Of a stretch of 64,000 bases of DNA, positions 35,101 to 47,010 are shown in pieces. The translations under genes and the position numbers were made by a program. A model generated the notes under the pieces. It was not told the DNA's origin. It worked only from the letters and a program-made list of their open reading frames with translations, and did not search any database. The stretch is from Isoetes taiwanensis (Eukaryota > Streptophyta > Lycopodiopsida > Isoetales > Isoetaceae), in the NCBI GenBank assembly GCA_021234155.1, contig JAJEKV010000064.1, positions 2,604,001 to 2,668,000 of the forward strand, written 5' to 3'. The stretch's first letter is position 1, and the number at the start of each line of letters is the position of its first letter.

Positions 35101-35947
35101 CGACTCAAATCTCTTGGTCTTTTTAGTCTAAATTGGAAGGCAAAGAAAATATGGCAGGGAAAGATCTACAGATTCCCCTTTGGTACTGATTAAAGGAGGA
35201 AATGAGCAAATCCTGCAAGAATATGAGAATGTGAGAAAAGGCAAATCTAGACTTTAACATGCAAAACAATGTTTCTATGTTCTGTCCATCTTCCACCTTG
35301 CAAGTACCTCATCCGAATTCATAAAGATGCTTGCACAACAAACCAAACCACGACGTGTAGAGAAGCCAATACCTTCTAAATAACGTCCTTCTTCTTGACC
35401 TATCTAATCCCAGTCCATCTTCAACGGCACCAACAATATGCAAAGTCTAACTTCCTTCAAAGTGAAATTGCTTTTCTGAGAATCTATGTCCTGCAACACA
35501 TGAGCAATTTAGATGGCAATGCTCCATTTTTACCGAATCCCGGTTTCGCATTGGGCCAAACGTGATGGCTATCTAGCTTTGCATTAGGCCAGACGTGATG
35601 GCTATTTTATCCGCTAGGTTTGGAAGAGATCGAGATGAAGAAAATCCCTCCGCATGAATGGTAAGTAAGGAACAAGTACTATTGATACCACAGCCGAGCA
35701 AACGATGCAAGCAAGTAAATAAATGGTAGTAGAAGCTTGCTGGGAGGCAGGCACGCATGCTTTCCGACGTCTTTTAGCATCTCCGTGATAATTTTTGGCT
35801 CTTTCCTAATTTCCGTGGCCCTAGATCTACAGAAATAAAGATCTAACGGAGAATATTAAGACACATCAGATTTTACTGATGTGGAGATGCTACGCGGATA
35901 GCTTAGAATTGCAAGGAGGGTTGCACGCTTGGTTAGGCTGGCGTGCT
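32165..35947. mobile_element. 3.78-kb insertion with short imperfect terminal inverted repeats
   Basis: Absent from copy 1 at about 20104. Near its left end is GGCACGCCAG (about 32175-32184) and at its right end CTGGCGTGCT (35938-35947), a ~10-bp inverted repeat with one mismatch. An A-run on both sides hides any target duplication. No transposase is recognisable and all frames are short, so it looks non-autonomous or is itself composite. It contains three tandem duplications: ~165 bp (about 32741 and 32909), ~55 bp (about 33137 and 33191) and ~46 bp (about 33815 and 33860). Confidence 0.5.
35769..35893. repeat. Nested inverted repeats at the end of the 3.78-kb insertion
   Basis: TAGCATCTCC near 35769 pairs with GGAGATGCTA near 35884, and just inside it CACATCAG-ATTTTA-CTGATGTG forms a perfect hairpin. 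This gives a ~125-bp foldback next to the element terminus. Confidence 0.55.
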
Positions 35948-36922
35948 AAAAAAAAATATACATAAATGTGTGAGACCATAGTGAGAAAACGTTACGCTCT
36001 ATAAATGCATACCATATGCCAAGAACTAAATACATCTTCCAAACCATATTAATATAAGAACCATTGTGAAAGAGGCGTATAAATATATGTTTTACGCGAT
36101 GAACCATTTGTTGTGATATTGAAAGACTGTGTCCCCATGCTTACCACTTTTTGGAATAGAGGATGTGACGCCCTAGAGCAACTCTTAACAGTCCAGTCTC
36201 TTGCAAGAGAATTTGATATGGGATCATGGGCTTGACTCCAAGTGCTTGGATTAAAAAGGCCTTTTGCACTCGTCCAAGTCATCCCAAGTAGTGGTCTCCA
36301 TACTTCCACTTTATACAAAAGAACCGGCTCCACTAACACCATGAACAAGTATGACTAGTTGTTCTGTATGGAACAGAAAGCTCTCTAACCTGCCATCACC
36401 CATTGTTTGATATAAGTTTCCCAATATGTTGTGGTAGTGAACTCCACTCCCATGAATAAGATTGACTAAAAGGCTAAAGACCACTAGTAATTAAGCGATG
36501 GCAATAAAAAAGGGGGAGCACTATCAAAGCTCAATTAATCTGGAACAAAACACAATGTTTTGTCAGAAAATGGACTTGAGGTCAACGTGGAAGAATTCGA
36601 CATTGAAGAGTCAGACTGACAAGGCAAAGTATTACGAAACTATTGCATGTACTTTGGTCTTATTCTTGAGCACCAATTGCCTTGCTTTGTCAATTAGATA
36701 AAACTTCTTGCTTAGGTTTGGTTGCAAAGTAAGCAAGAACATTCCTCCAAGATGTTGAATACGATTGACCAAAAGTGGCAAGTTCATGTCTGAGGTGGGG
36801 CTATTAACACAAGCAGAAAAAGTTGGCATATTTTACTTATTGAGCTTCATAGTCATATGTGACATGTTATTTCCAAAGCTTTTTTTTTTTCATCTTCTTG
36901 CTTATTACTTGAGATTAAGAAG

Positions 36923-37674
36923 CCATTATGCGTGTCATTCTTAATCAATATAAATACTATTAACCCTTTAAACAAAAAAATATATATATTTCCCACGTAG
37001 ATGATGATGGTCTTCCACCATTTTAATTTGTGTGTGTGTGTGTGTGTGTGTATGTTTTTTTTTTTTTTTTTTTGACAAGTTGGTATATTGCTTTTTGGAA
37101 CAAATGTGTGTCTATCTCCTAGGCTATACTTGACATTTATAGGAATATAGAGCATTGTAAAGGTTGAAATAACATGACATGAAACAATGTGGCTGTGAAA
37201 ATCCTTAAGCTACATGACCACTCATATACTAACTCAACCATGTTATGTAGTTAGATTGTATACAGTAAGCACCAAAGCCATGTTAAAAATCACTATAATT
37301 CATTTAACCATGTTCAATTAGGCATTCTCTTTGTTACAAAATTACCGATTCTATGTAATTTATTCTTAATATAAAAAAGTCTACATGTTATCATCTGTGT
37401 TCTTTGTAAAACCACAAACATTGTATGCCACATCAAAACATGCACATGTTAGCTACCAAAGCAGTGTTACAAGCCACTAATAATCAAAATGCAAAACTAC
37501 ATTAGCCACATGTGTTGTCTTACAAGTGATCAAAGAAAGCATGTGAATTTTAGCACATACAAATATCATAATATTCCATCTTAAATCCATTTGTTTATTA
37601 AAAGAAACCATTAGATGAAACTCTCTATTTTTAATGTTGTAATAGATAACCACCATAAGATGTGAAACCACTAG
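36923..37674. other. 0.75-kb extra segment in copy 2, with (GT)n-poly(T)
   Basis: Relative to copy 1, which has only ~17 bases at this point (about 21946-21964), copy 2 has ~750 bp of AT-rich sequence. It includes a (TG) microsatellite (about 37031-37051) followed by a ~20-base T run. Whether copy 2 gained it or copy 1 lost it cannot be told. No terminal repeats and no coding. Confidence 0.5.
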
Positions 37675-37875
37675 TATAAACCTTGATATAGACCTTTATC
37701 ATACTTAACAAACCATATTAGAATATGAAACTGCCATGCAAAAACAACATATTAGTCATAAGAACCACTATAGTAGGTGGTTTTTTATTCTCATGGATAC
37801 TTTATGTATCAAAGACCACTATTATAGTGGTCTTAAGTGGTTATTTATAGTAAACTTTTTGGACCCTTGTGATGT

Positions 37876-38271
37876 CTATCCGCCCCTACCTCCATTACCT
37901 CCTCTTCCTCCCGCATAGCCAGGTTGTCCAACTTGGCCATTGTGGCCTCGCAGCCCATCCTTACTGGGTGCTCCGTTAATTGGAAGTCTATTTTGCCTTT
38001 CGTCACCATTCCCACCTGCACCCCCTGCACCTCCATTTCCGGAGGGCCCTCCATCTCCGCCTGCACCTCCAGGGCCTCCAGCTCTTGAGAAGCTAGGAGG
38101 TGGAGGAGAGGCAGAGGAGGGATGGGGATGGGGATGTGGCTTAGTATGTGACTTCGGAGAGGCCTCCCTATGACCTCCAGGGTGATGCACATGTGGTCTA
38201 TTTATTATACTCCCACTTCCTTCATTATGTGCACCTCTACTATTCTCTCCCACTCTTCCTCTATTGCCCAC
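37876..38271 (-). CDS. Gly-rich, collagen-like frame of unknown function
   Basis: A 131-residue frame: a basic His/Pro-rich N-terminal part (PHPHPHPSS, PPPPSF) followed by repeated Gly-Gly-X (GGPGGAGGDGGPSGNGG), then QNRLPIN and a Gly/Asn/Arg-rich end. It stops at a TAG; a CAG there would keep the frame open into TSQGSKK. The same TAG is present in the copy at 31.0 kb, so the stop predates the duplication or is genuine. I do not recognise the family. Low complexity alone can keep such frames open. Confidence 0.3.
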   Translation of the reverse strand: MGNRGRVGENSRGAHNEGSGSIINRPHVHHPGGHREASPKSHTKPHPHPHPSSASPPPPSFSRAGGPGGAGGDGGPSGNGGAGGAGGNGDERQNRLPINGAPSKDGLRGHNGQVGQPGYAGGRGGNGGRGG

Positions 38272-38316
38272 ACCTCCACTTCTTTGATTGTGTTTTCTCT
38301 CTCCTTGGTCAACTAC

Positions 38317-38490
38317 GCCATCAAAACCACCGGCAATGGGAAGCCTCTAATGAAGAAAGTTGACCTCTACATCGAGGAGGAGCTCACAGTCTCAAGAAAC
38401 TCGAAAGAACGTTACCTTGCTGCTTCAAGAAGGCAACGGGTGGATGAGATGCTAGCAAGATTGAGAAGCTACAATCATATAGTCGAGTAG
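38317..38490 (+). CDS. Unrecognised coding-like tail
   Basis: The end of a plus-strand frame (38170-38490) changes near 38317 from low-complexity to protein-like sequence: an Asn-Tyr-Ala-Ile-Lys stretch, MKKVDLYIEEEL, then SRRQRVDEMLARLRSYN and a TAG stop. The charged, helical character suggests a true C-terminal exon or a captured gene fragment. An AG acceptor could lie just upstream. No family is recognised. Confidence 0.3.
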   Translation, partial: AIKTTGNGKPLMKKVDLYIEEELTVSRNSKERYLAASRRQRVDEMLARLRSYNHIVE

Positions 38491-38499
38491 GATAGGCTT

Positions 38500-41070
38500 A
38501 TGGATGATAGCATCCATAATGGGATTGGAAGGCATTTCTATATTTTCTCACGAAGGGATTGCCCCAAGTTGAGCTAAGCGTGAACGATTGGGAAGGAAAT
38601 GCATAGGAGTAACTAAAATTGTACACGATTGTTAACAGACATCTAACATATTGAAACCACTTGGTGAGATTGATCACCTCGCTAAGAAGGAATCACCACT
38701 AGGATACTTGTTGACCATGTATAAAGCTAGGACCTCCATGGAATAATCCAACCGAATGAAAAGAAGTAATCTAAACAAGTCTGGCCAACTTGTTAATGAT
38801 GACATCAATTCAATTGATAGGAGTATTCTAAGAGAGTAAATAACTAAGAAAGGGGGATCTCTAGAATATAAAATGGAATAATACATGAAAGGTACATCTA
38901 AAAATAAGTACATTAATCACATAGTCTGAGACAAAAGGAATTGTCATGATGATAAAACCTTGCAGTTTAGAATTGTTCTGAATAATTCAGTAACTCATCG
39001 CTTAGGGATAGATATGTTAAACATGATGGCTGCATCTATCATAGACGGTTAAATATGTTAGCTAAGGCTAGTGAATTAATGCGTTAGATAGAAAGCATAT
39101 AACCTCTTAAGGTAGATAGAATAGCTACGATGTTATGACAACATCAAAGGAAGGGACAGGATGCATTAGATAGCATCATTGGAAGAAAGTGAGGGCTCAA
39201 TCATAGGACTGAACCTACCTACATCTTAGGGGTTGAATCGCCATCAAATTAGTCGACCCTTAGAATAGAGTTCTTTCCGCAAGTAGCCAAAGCACATGGA
39301 GCGTAAGATGGATAGATGCTTAATGTCCACGTGTCCTTCAGCATGCAAGACTGACGCGGGGGAGCGAATTAATGGAAGCAATGCAACGGCGTCTCCAAAT
39401 TAGTCGACACCGGCTCAATGGGGATGCAACAGCTAAGGTGGGGAGAGGCTTTGCATCAAAGTATAGATAGAATGCATGATGGGAAAAGCATAATTTTCTT
39501 ACGCCGTGATCAATTGCCTGCATTCACACCTAGGAATGAGCTAGTAGCCTAGCTCTTGATTAAATTATTCAGGGTTGTGAACCCCTTATAACCACATAAA
39601 TTATATAATCTTAAGTATACTATTATGCAGGGCATTGATAGCACTCCATGAGGGCATGTATCATGAGCTTTAATGTCTTATTGATAAATTCATAATAACT
39701 GCATAGATTGTTTTGTCTTGTGTAGATATCTTAATATCGAGATAAAGTAAGATAATAATTACATAAAATCTTAGTTAAACCTTCGCAAGGATGTAATTCC
39801 TTCCAAAGGCATTTAAGTAATCTTCATAGGGTCCTGACAAATATAATAAGAATTTGTCTATCTTTTCATAAGTATAGCAACTATAAAATATATACATGTA
39901 AGGTTGATACATCACCAACCAAGTAGCGAGCGAGAGTCACACGCTCAACACTTGGATCCGATGATATAAACCATAGCCATATGATAAATAATTAAAATAC
40001 TTTTCAAAATAAGTATTGCCTCGATAATTGTATGATGGCATATCTTAAAGGCCGTAAAGTTATCATATAACAGTTAGTCAAATATAATACTATTGGAAGC
40101 AATATATCCAATACTACTATAATAATGTTAATATGAAAATATTACCTTAAGGTAATTAATGGAATTGCATGCAGGGAAGTCCAACAGGGATCATGCAGGG
40201 GTCCAAGATAATGCTTATTTAAGACGTTAACTAAACCCTATGTCCAAGGTAGAAGTATCCCAGCAGATGCTAGACGACATGCAACAGTTGGTGGAGGATA
40301 TCTTCTAGCAGCAAGAAGCCGGCAGAAGAGCATAGCGACAAGCACTGCATCGGCTGAAGCGTTGCATCGGCAATTGCAAGAAGCTTGCAATTCATGATAA
40401 CCAAAAGAGTAGGTAACCAATCCTATAAGTTGGTGCCAGCACACTTGAAGATCCATAGAGTTTTCTACGGAAGTATTGGAGACACCGGAGTTACTGGAAA
40501 TGATGGACGATCAACTTTAGATTGCTCCAGAGGTTCTTCTTGACAGATCCTATAAGAAGTCAAGAAGATCTCACTTCTCCAATACCTAGTGAAATGGACA
40601 CTTACCAGTGGAAGACCCTACGTGGGTACTACAAATAGATCTTGAGAAGCAGTACCCACAACTCATGGAGCAATGCAAGGGTCGACTCGTCACCAAAGTA
40701 GTCGACACCGAACTGATAGGTGAGTGGAAGGTAGATTAAAAGTCTACTTCCGACGCCATGGAAGTAGACAAATTGAGAGATAAGAGGTCATATAGGATCA
40801 TGCATTCATAGGAAAGCACCTCCAGTCTATACACTACGGGGAGGAACCATCCTCCACGTCAAGGGTGACAAGAGGTGTAGGCATATTAGACATCATCCTA
40901 GGCATTATAGGGCGCTGTCTCCACGGGCACGATGGAAGAAGCACCCTCTTCCTATGCCGGGAGATTGGTCTTGCATCCATGTAGTTAAATTAATTGTAAT
41001 TAAATGGGTGGTTCCCTAACCATCGGATAAGTTTAGCAAGGCATTCTTCATCCCTATAGCATTAAAATCC
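38500..41070. other. No gene recognised; possible decayed gag leader
   Basis: AT-rich, with only short frames. At 40240-40740 a few plus-strand phrases look coding-like (MLDDMQQLVEDI; LEKQYPQLMEQCKGRLVTK) but are split by stops. They could be gag debris of the Gypsy element that begins at 41.08 kb. No zinc knuckle or 5' LTR was found. Confidence 0.4.
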
Positions 41071-41077
41071 TGGAAGA

Positions 41078-44000
41078 TTGCAAGTGTTGGCACAACTTGA
41101 TTGTGGTGCAAATGCTTGCTTTTTGGATAGTGCGTTAGCCCGTAAGCATGCCATCCCTAGAAGTAAGGTTGAGCATCCTGGTTCTGTCGAAGTGATTGAT
41201 GGACGGAAGATCTCCTCGGGTGCAGTCATAGAATGTACTGCGCCTCTTCAGGTTTTGTTCGAGCGAGTTTCCTGTAGTATTTCCTTCAATCTCATCGCTA
41301 GCCCACATGCGCCAATAGTCTTGGGTCTGCCTTGGCTCGAGCTACATAATCCACAGATTGATTGGCGTACTAGATCATTTTGATTTGATGGTTCTAGCCC
41401 AGTTCTAGTTCTTCTGCAGATCAGGTCTCTACACCAACATCGACCTCGATCCGTGCAGTATCGTGGGCCCCTGATTCCATCCTTGTTGTTCATGTTTCTA
41501 CTCCATGTTCTGATTCGATTCTTGCCTCTGCTCCAGTTCATGCCCAGATTCTGACCATGTTCTTGATGATGTCCCTGCTCCAGCTCCAGCTCCAGCTCCT
41601 GCTCTAGTTCCAATTTCTACTCCTGCTCCAATTCCGGTTTCTGCTCCTGCTCCCTGCTCCAGCTCCAGTTCTTGTTCCAGTTCCTGCTCCAGTTCATGTC
41701 CGATTGCTCCTACTTCTGCTCCCGTTCCTGCTCTCACTCCTGTTCTTGATCCTGCTTCTGTAGAGGCTTCTTCGTGCCCTCAGCTCCGTATCTCAAAGAT
41801 CTCTCTTCACAAGTTTATTAAATCTGGTAGGCAAGATTCCAGATCAGCATTTGCAATCCAAGACCATCCTTCGACTAGCTCTGCTTCAGAAACGCCTGCT
41901 CCTATCCTTCCTGATAAGTACAAGGATTTTGTCCTTATGACTGCCCCATTGATCTTCAGCCAGGGACGCCATTTGGCCCTATCTATGGCTTGTCGCCAAC
42001 AGAATTGGAGGCTTTGCGGACCTATATCGAGGAGAATCTTGCAACTGGGTTTATTCGACATTCTCAGTCACCTGTCATCTTCTTTGTTTTCAAAAAGAAT
42101 GGTTCTTTGCGGCTGATTGTGAATTATCGCGGCCTCAACAAGATCACTGTGTGTAATCGGTATCCTCTCCCTCTGATTCCAGAGTTACTTGAGCGGTTAC
42201 AAGGTGCACGATACTTCACGAAAATTGATGTTTGAGGTGCCTATAATCTTATCTACATCAGGGAAGGTGATGAGTGGAAGACAGTCTTTCAAACTCGGTA
42301 TGGTCATTTTGAGTATACCATCATGCCTTTCGGCCTTACCGATGCTCCAGCAGTCTTTCAGCACATGGCTAACGATGTTTTTCGAGAGTTTTTGGATCTT
42401 TTTGTTATCGTCTATCTTGACGATATTCTGGTTTATTCGAAGACTTTGTAGGAGCATGAAGAATATGTCAGGAAGGTCCTTCAGAAGCTACGAGAACATG
42501 GACTTTATGCCAAGCTGGAGAAGTGTTAGTTCGAGCAAGACAATGTCAAGTTTCTGGGCTATCGCATCACGTCTCAGGGTGTTACCATGGATCTAGAGAA
42601 GGTCAACACAGTTCTTGATTCGGAAACACCTTCCTCGTTTAAAGATGTTCAGTGATTCTTGGGGTTTGCCAATTTTTATCGCCGCTTCATCAAGGACTAT
42701 TCGAAGATTGTCTTGCCTTTGACACGTCTCACCAGGAAAGATGTTCCTTTTAAGTGGACAATTAAAGCAGAATCAGTATTCATCATTCTGAAGCATGCTT
42801 TTAGAGCAGCACATGTTCTTCCACATCCGGATCCTGCCCCTCTCTATATTCTCGAAGCTGTTGCATCAGATTTTGCTCTTGGCAGCATCTTGTCGCAAGA
42901 GGGGGATGATCATGAGCTGCACCCGATCGCCTATCATTCCCGAAAGTTCCAGGCTGCAGAAATCAACTATCCTACTTACGATAAGGAACCTTTGGCGATT
43001 GATGACTCTTTTTAGGAGTGGCAACGATTTCTTGAGGGTTCTCCTCATAAGGTGACTGTGTATATGGTCCATCGCAATCTGGAGTATTTTTAGTCTGCTC
43101 GAGTTCTTAATCGTCGTCAGGCTCGGTGGCATACACAGGTGCTATCTCGCTTTGATTTCATCATCAAGTTTCGGCCTGGCACGCTTCAAGAGAAACCAGA
43201 TGCTCTTTCTCGCAGATCTTATTTCGAATCTAAGGCGGGGGAGCCAGCATTTGATCAGCAATCACAGGTTATTCTAGGACCTGATCGTTTACAGCTCATG
43301 GCCATCACTTTGTTCGAGAGGCCCCATGATACATCCTTGTTGGAGTCTGTTCGAGCATCTCTTCCTTCTGATCCACTGGTGCAGGACATAATATCACAGC
43401 TTATCTTCCCGACAAATGAGGTTGGACTATGATCATTTTGAGGTTCGAGATGGACTTCTGTTTCATGATGGATTCCTGTATATTCCGGATGGTGCCCCGC
43501 GACTTCAAGTTCTGCAGTCCTGTCATGATTCTCCTCTCGCCGGCCATTTTGGCATTGCCAAGACTCTGGAACTTATTGCTCGAGATTATTGGTGGCCAGG
43601 TCTCCGCCGCACTGTTGAGACTTTTGTACGCTCATGTGATATTTGATGTCGTGCAAAAGCTCCCAAGCACCGCCCACATGGCCTGCAGCCTTTATCAGTT
43701 CCAGCCAGTCCTTGGAAGAGTATTTCGGTGGATTTTATTGTCGAGGTTCCATCCTCCCAGGGCCATGACGCCATCCTTGTTGTTGTTGACCGTTTTTCCA
43801 AGATGGCACATTTCATTCCTTGCAGCACTTCTATCTCCAGTGAAGCCATAGCGGTTCTCTTGCTTCAAGAGGTGGTTCAACTCCATGTCTTACCAGATAA
43901 AATTGTCAGTGACCGCGGCCCTCAGTTTGTTGCTAGCTTTTGGAATCGTCTATTGCAACTCTTGCACGTGGAACGTTCGCTCTCTTCCGGACATCACCCA

Positions 44001-44786
44001 AAAACCAATGGGCAGGTGGAGCGCACTAATCAAACACTTGAGCAGTATTTGCGATGCTTCATCAATTATCAGTAGGATGACTGGGTTGATTGACTACCAC
44101 TGGCAGAATTTGCTTACAATAATTCTGTCCATGCTTCCACAGGCCAGAGTACGTTCTTTATTAATTTTGGCATGCATCCCCGGTGGTCTTTCACTGCTCC
44201 TGGATATGACTCAGTCAATCCCAGTGTCGAGGACAGGCTCGAGAAGCTCCGCATGCTCCAGGATGATCTTCTGTACCATCTCCTCTAGGCCCAAGCACAT
44301 TATCGTTATCATGCAGATCAGCACCGTCAGGATGCTCCTTATTTTGCAGTTGGTGATCTTGTTTGGCTCTTGCATCGGGATTTGCCGATAGCTCGCCCTT
44401 GTAACAAGCTCGACTACCGGCGTTAGGTTCCTCTGCCATCAGTTCGGCTTCACCCAGTGTTCCATGTGTCTTTGTTGGAACCCTATATGGTGAATCCATT
44501 TCCAGATCGAGTACCTCCACCTCCACCACCAGTCGAGATTGATGATCATGAGGAGTTCGAGGTTCGAGAGATTCTGGACTCCAAGTTTCTTCGTCGACGA
44601 TTGTATTACTTTGTCGATTGGGAAGGTTACTCGCCAAGTGATAGAAGCTGAGAACATGCCGAGAATCTGACTAATGCGCCTGACAAAATTGCGGAGTTTC
44701 ATCAACGTTACCGAAACAAGCCAAGTTCGAGTACTCCGGCCCCAGCTCCGAGGACTCGTCGCTGTCGTAGGAGGGGGATGGTGTGA
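41078..44786 (+). pseudogene. Gypsy chromovirus-type pol with C-terminal chromodomain
   Basis: Frame-consistent from 41078 to about 43415 and, after one frameshift, from 43416 to 44784. Domains: aspartic protease (LDCGANACFLD, with Cys where Ser/Thr is usual, ending VLGLPWLE); a Ser/Pro/Ala-rich linker (41.4-41.8 kb); RT (about 41.94-42.66 kb, with [19 protein letters not shown] and the catalytic YLDD near 42413); RNase H; integrase with an HHCC finger (43.5-43.65 kb) and D-D-E residues in VDRFSKMAHF, SDRGPQF and NGQVERTNQ; and a chromodomain ([10 protein letters not shown]...[10 protein letters not shown], 44.56-44.65 kb). At least eleven in-frame stops, all TAG or TGA, make it dead. The gag region and 5' LTR are not recognised. 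Confidence 0.9.
44769..44781 (+). other. Polypurine tract of the Gypsy element
   Basis: AGGAGGGGGATGG directly precedes the TGTGACGACC start of the 3' LTR, the expected site of plus-strand priming. Confidence 0.7.
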
Positions 44787-45290
44787 CGACCATACGGACA
44801 TTCATTCATATGAATATTATACTCGTATGTACAAAAGATGGTCTTCACACGAATGCAAAAGGGTAGTTGCACAAAACAAGGTTTGAACTCGCAACCTTCC
44901 AATTGCGAGTCACACACCCTTGCCAAAAGCGCTACCAATATTTGTTGAAGATATTCTTTCACGTCTTTCTCATATGTGGACTATTTCCGGGAGGTTCTAG
45001 AATATTCTAGAACCTAAATGCATGCGCGACACTTGGCGCGATCTCATCCATTGGAGTGGCGCGATCCTGACCGTTGGCCTAGATATATAAGGAGACACCT
45101 CCTTCTTGTTAAACCATTCCGGTTCAACGCCAGTCTTGAGCCTTCTAGGCATCTGTCTCGTGTTCCTGCTTGCCTTCGGGCCATTGTACTCTTGATTCCT
45201 GTCCATATATCAGATTCTTTGCCGATCTTGGCATATTTAATTTCTTCCGTATTTCTTAAGTATTTTTCACGTATTTCCCTTGCTTTCGCA
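44782..45290 (+). mobile_element. 3' LTR of the Gypsy element (509 bp)
   Basis: Starts TGTGACGACC right after the polypurine tract and ends CTTTCGCA, obeying the TG...CA rule. It includes a TATA-like box (AGATATATAAGG, about 45081-45092). The short plus-strand frame over its 3' half is a shadow. No second LTR copy exists in the window, so the 5' part of the element is truncated or too diverged to see. Confidence 0.7.
44879..44938 (-). ncRNA. tRNA-like sequence within the LTR
   Basis: Read on the minus strand, GGTAGCGC...TTGGC resembles a D-arm/A-box, and GTTGCGAGTTCAAACC about 45 bases on contains a good B-box (AGTTCAAACC). The distance fits a tRNA body. There is no clean acceptor stem, so this is a tRNA-derived relic, probably a SINE head or a captured tRNA, not a functional tRNA. 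Confidence 0.4.
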
Positions 45291-47010
45291 TAGGTTCATG
45301 ACAAAGACATGCTTCAAAATCAGAAGTAGCTACTATTGGCCAGACATGAAAAAGCAAATTGCATGGTACATTGCATGAAGAAGCAAATTGCACGGCAAAT
45401 TGCAAAAATCTAGGTATATAGTTTGCTCTCCAGCATTATCTTCTGTAGGAAATTCTTTATGTTTCAATTTGTAACAGAAGCTTAAAGATTGTTTGCATGC
45501 CTTGCTTTTGCAAGGATAATAGATCAAGTGATGCTGATAAGAGAGTAATGCAACTCATTAGTTGATCTATTTATGTACTCCTTTTTGAGTTATAATTCAA
45601 GTAATACAAATGTGTCTTTGTTCTGCATTTTTTATTGAAAATTTGGATTTTATCATTTTAAATTTTTGTCTGGCATTTGAAAGGTTGCAATTTGAGAACT
45701 TTCTGTCATGCGAAACACATAAAACTATTTTGCGTGTGTTTCCATTACGTTCCAAAATGTCTCATTTCCTAAATTTTGCAGTAGGTTGGGCGGAAAAAGG
45801 GGGTTTTTATTTTTGGATTGGCTTGTTGCCTATGGTTTGTGGAAGCATTGATATTTTTGTTTTGCATGCTTGATGTGTGGTCCAGGAATAGCTAGGATTT
45901 TCTTTCAGGAGGGCTGCTAAAAGCGACCCGACCATGGCTGTTGCTTGCTACCTGGGTGAGCGAGGCAGGCGATGGGTTCAACGGCACGGGCAGGTAAGCT
46001 CTGAGTTGGCTGGGCGCAAATGCTTCTTCGGCATAGGCAGCGGCAGTTCTTGCTTCTGATTTTGGAGGACAACTCCGACCTTCACCCATTTCAGTTCTTC
46101 CCTTTTCTTTCCCATTGCAAATGGATCGGTTGGATGCACAAATTATTGCTAGAAACTCTTCTCTGAATTTGTGTCCTGTAGAAGCCCCTTTTGCTTGCCG
46201 GTTTTGCCGACCCTCTTGTATCATCTTCGGCCCTTCCTTCCACTGGGCCTTGGATTTGGGAGAACATTCTAGCATCCCTGGTGCTTGTAACCAGATATCC
46301 TACCTTGGTTTAGCTTTGGTAGATTAAAACCACGGTAGATTGTGCTTTGGCGGATTTATGCGACTTACGAAATTTTCCGGTCCGATTGCAAAAATATTTT
46401 CTTGCCTTACAATGGTTCATGGCAGTGTATTTCCCATTCGCAAACATATTTTAATACGTGTATATGGCATATAGGGAGTGTTGTGCGATACGGGGGTGTG
46501 AGGTGTAAAATCCCTTGCCCTTGATTTAGCATATTCTCACCTTTGTTCTGGGATCCAATGAACCAGGAACATTAACACGGTGTATTGATGCATATAAGAG
46601 TCAAATGAACAAGTATCCTAATATCATTTGACTCTTATATTTATGCATCAATACTGTATTAATTAAAGTTTAATGCCACCACTCTAGTTACCTCTAGTTA
46701 CTCGAGGCTTTTCATTTATACTGAACATGTTTAGAATTGCGTAGTCGTTGCATCGTTAGGATTACGAATGACTGAGGATCATCTAGTGACAGAGAACTAA
46801 AGGAAGCCTTTTGACGAGGAATGTCTTCAACAATATATACGCAGTGAAGAACTCATTTGTGAATCCAACGGACGTGAAACCTGTGTATTATGTGCAGAGA
46901 ATAGAAACGAGAAGAAATGGTTGCCGTGGCAAAATGTAGCCATAGGTTTTGCAGCTACTGTATACAGAAATATTGCGAGATAAACATAGAAGGAGGGAAA
47001 GAAGGGAAAC
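45291..47010. other. No gene recognised
   Basis: Frames at 45610-45873 and 46115-46327 (plus) and 45892-46275 (minus) overlap each other and match nothing I know. The minus frame is Lys/Glu- and Ala/Ser-rich. GC is higher at 45.9-46.3 kb than around it, so it may be a fragment of some transcript. Confidence 0.4.
46583..46653. repeat. Inverted repeat, 26-30-bp arms
   Basis: TATTGATGCAT(ATAAGAGTC) at 46583-46608 is inverted at 46624-46653, with a 4-base gap in pairing and a 15-base loop. It looks like a small palindromic MITE or a foldback remnant. Confidence 0.7.

Larger units (their letters stand above)
31222..38085. repeat. Large tandem duplication, copy 2 (2.35 kb plus two insertions)
   Basis: Copy 2 follows copy 1 directly. 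It carries a 3.78-kb insertion at 32165-35947 and about 0.75 kb of extra sequence at 36923-37674. It lacks the LINE pair and the poly(A) retroposon, whose empty sites it preserves at 37751 and 36651. It extends to the right beyond copy 1, into the Gly-rich frame and 38.5 kb. Confidence 0.9.

Noticed and set aside
41498-41737. Glu/Gly/Ala-rich minus frame
   Set aside because: Antisense of the Ser/Pro/Ala linker between protease and RT of the Gypsy element.
44879-44938. Functional tRNA gene
   Set aside because: No acceptor-stem pairing or clean anticodon arm; kept only as a tRNA-like relic.
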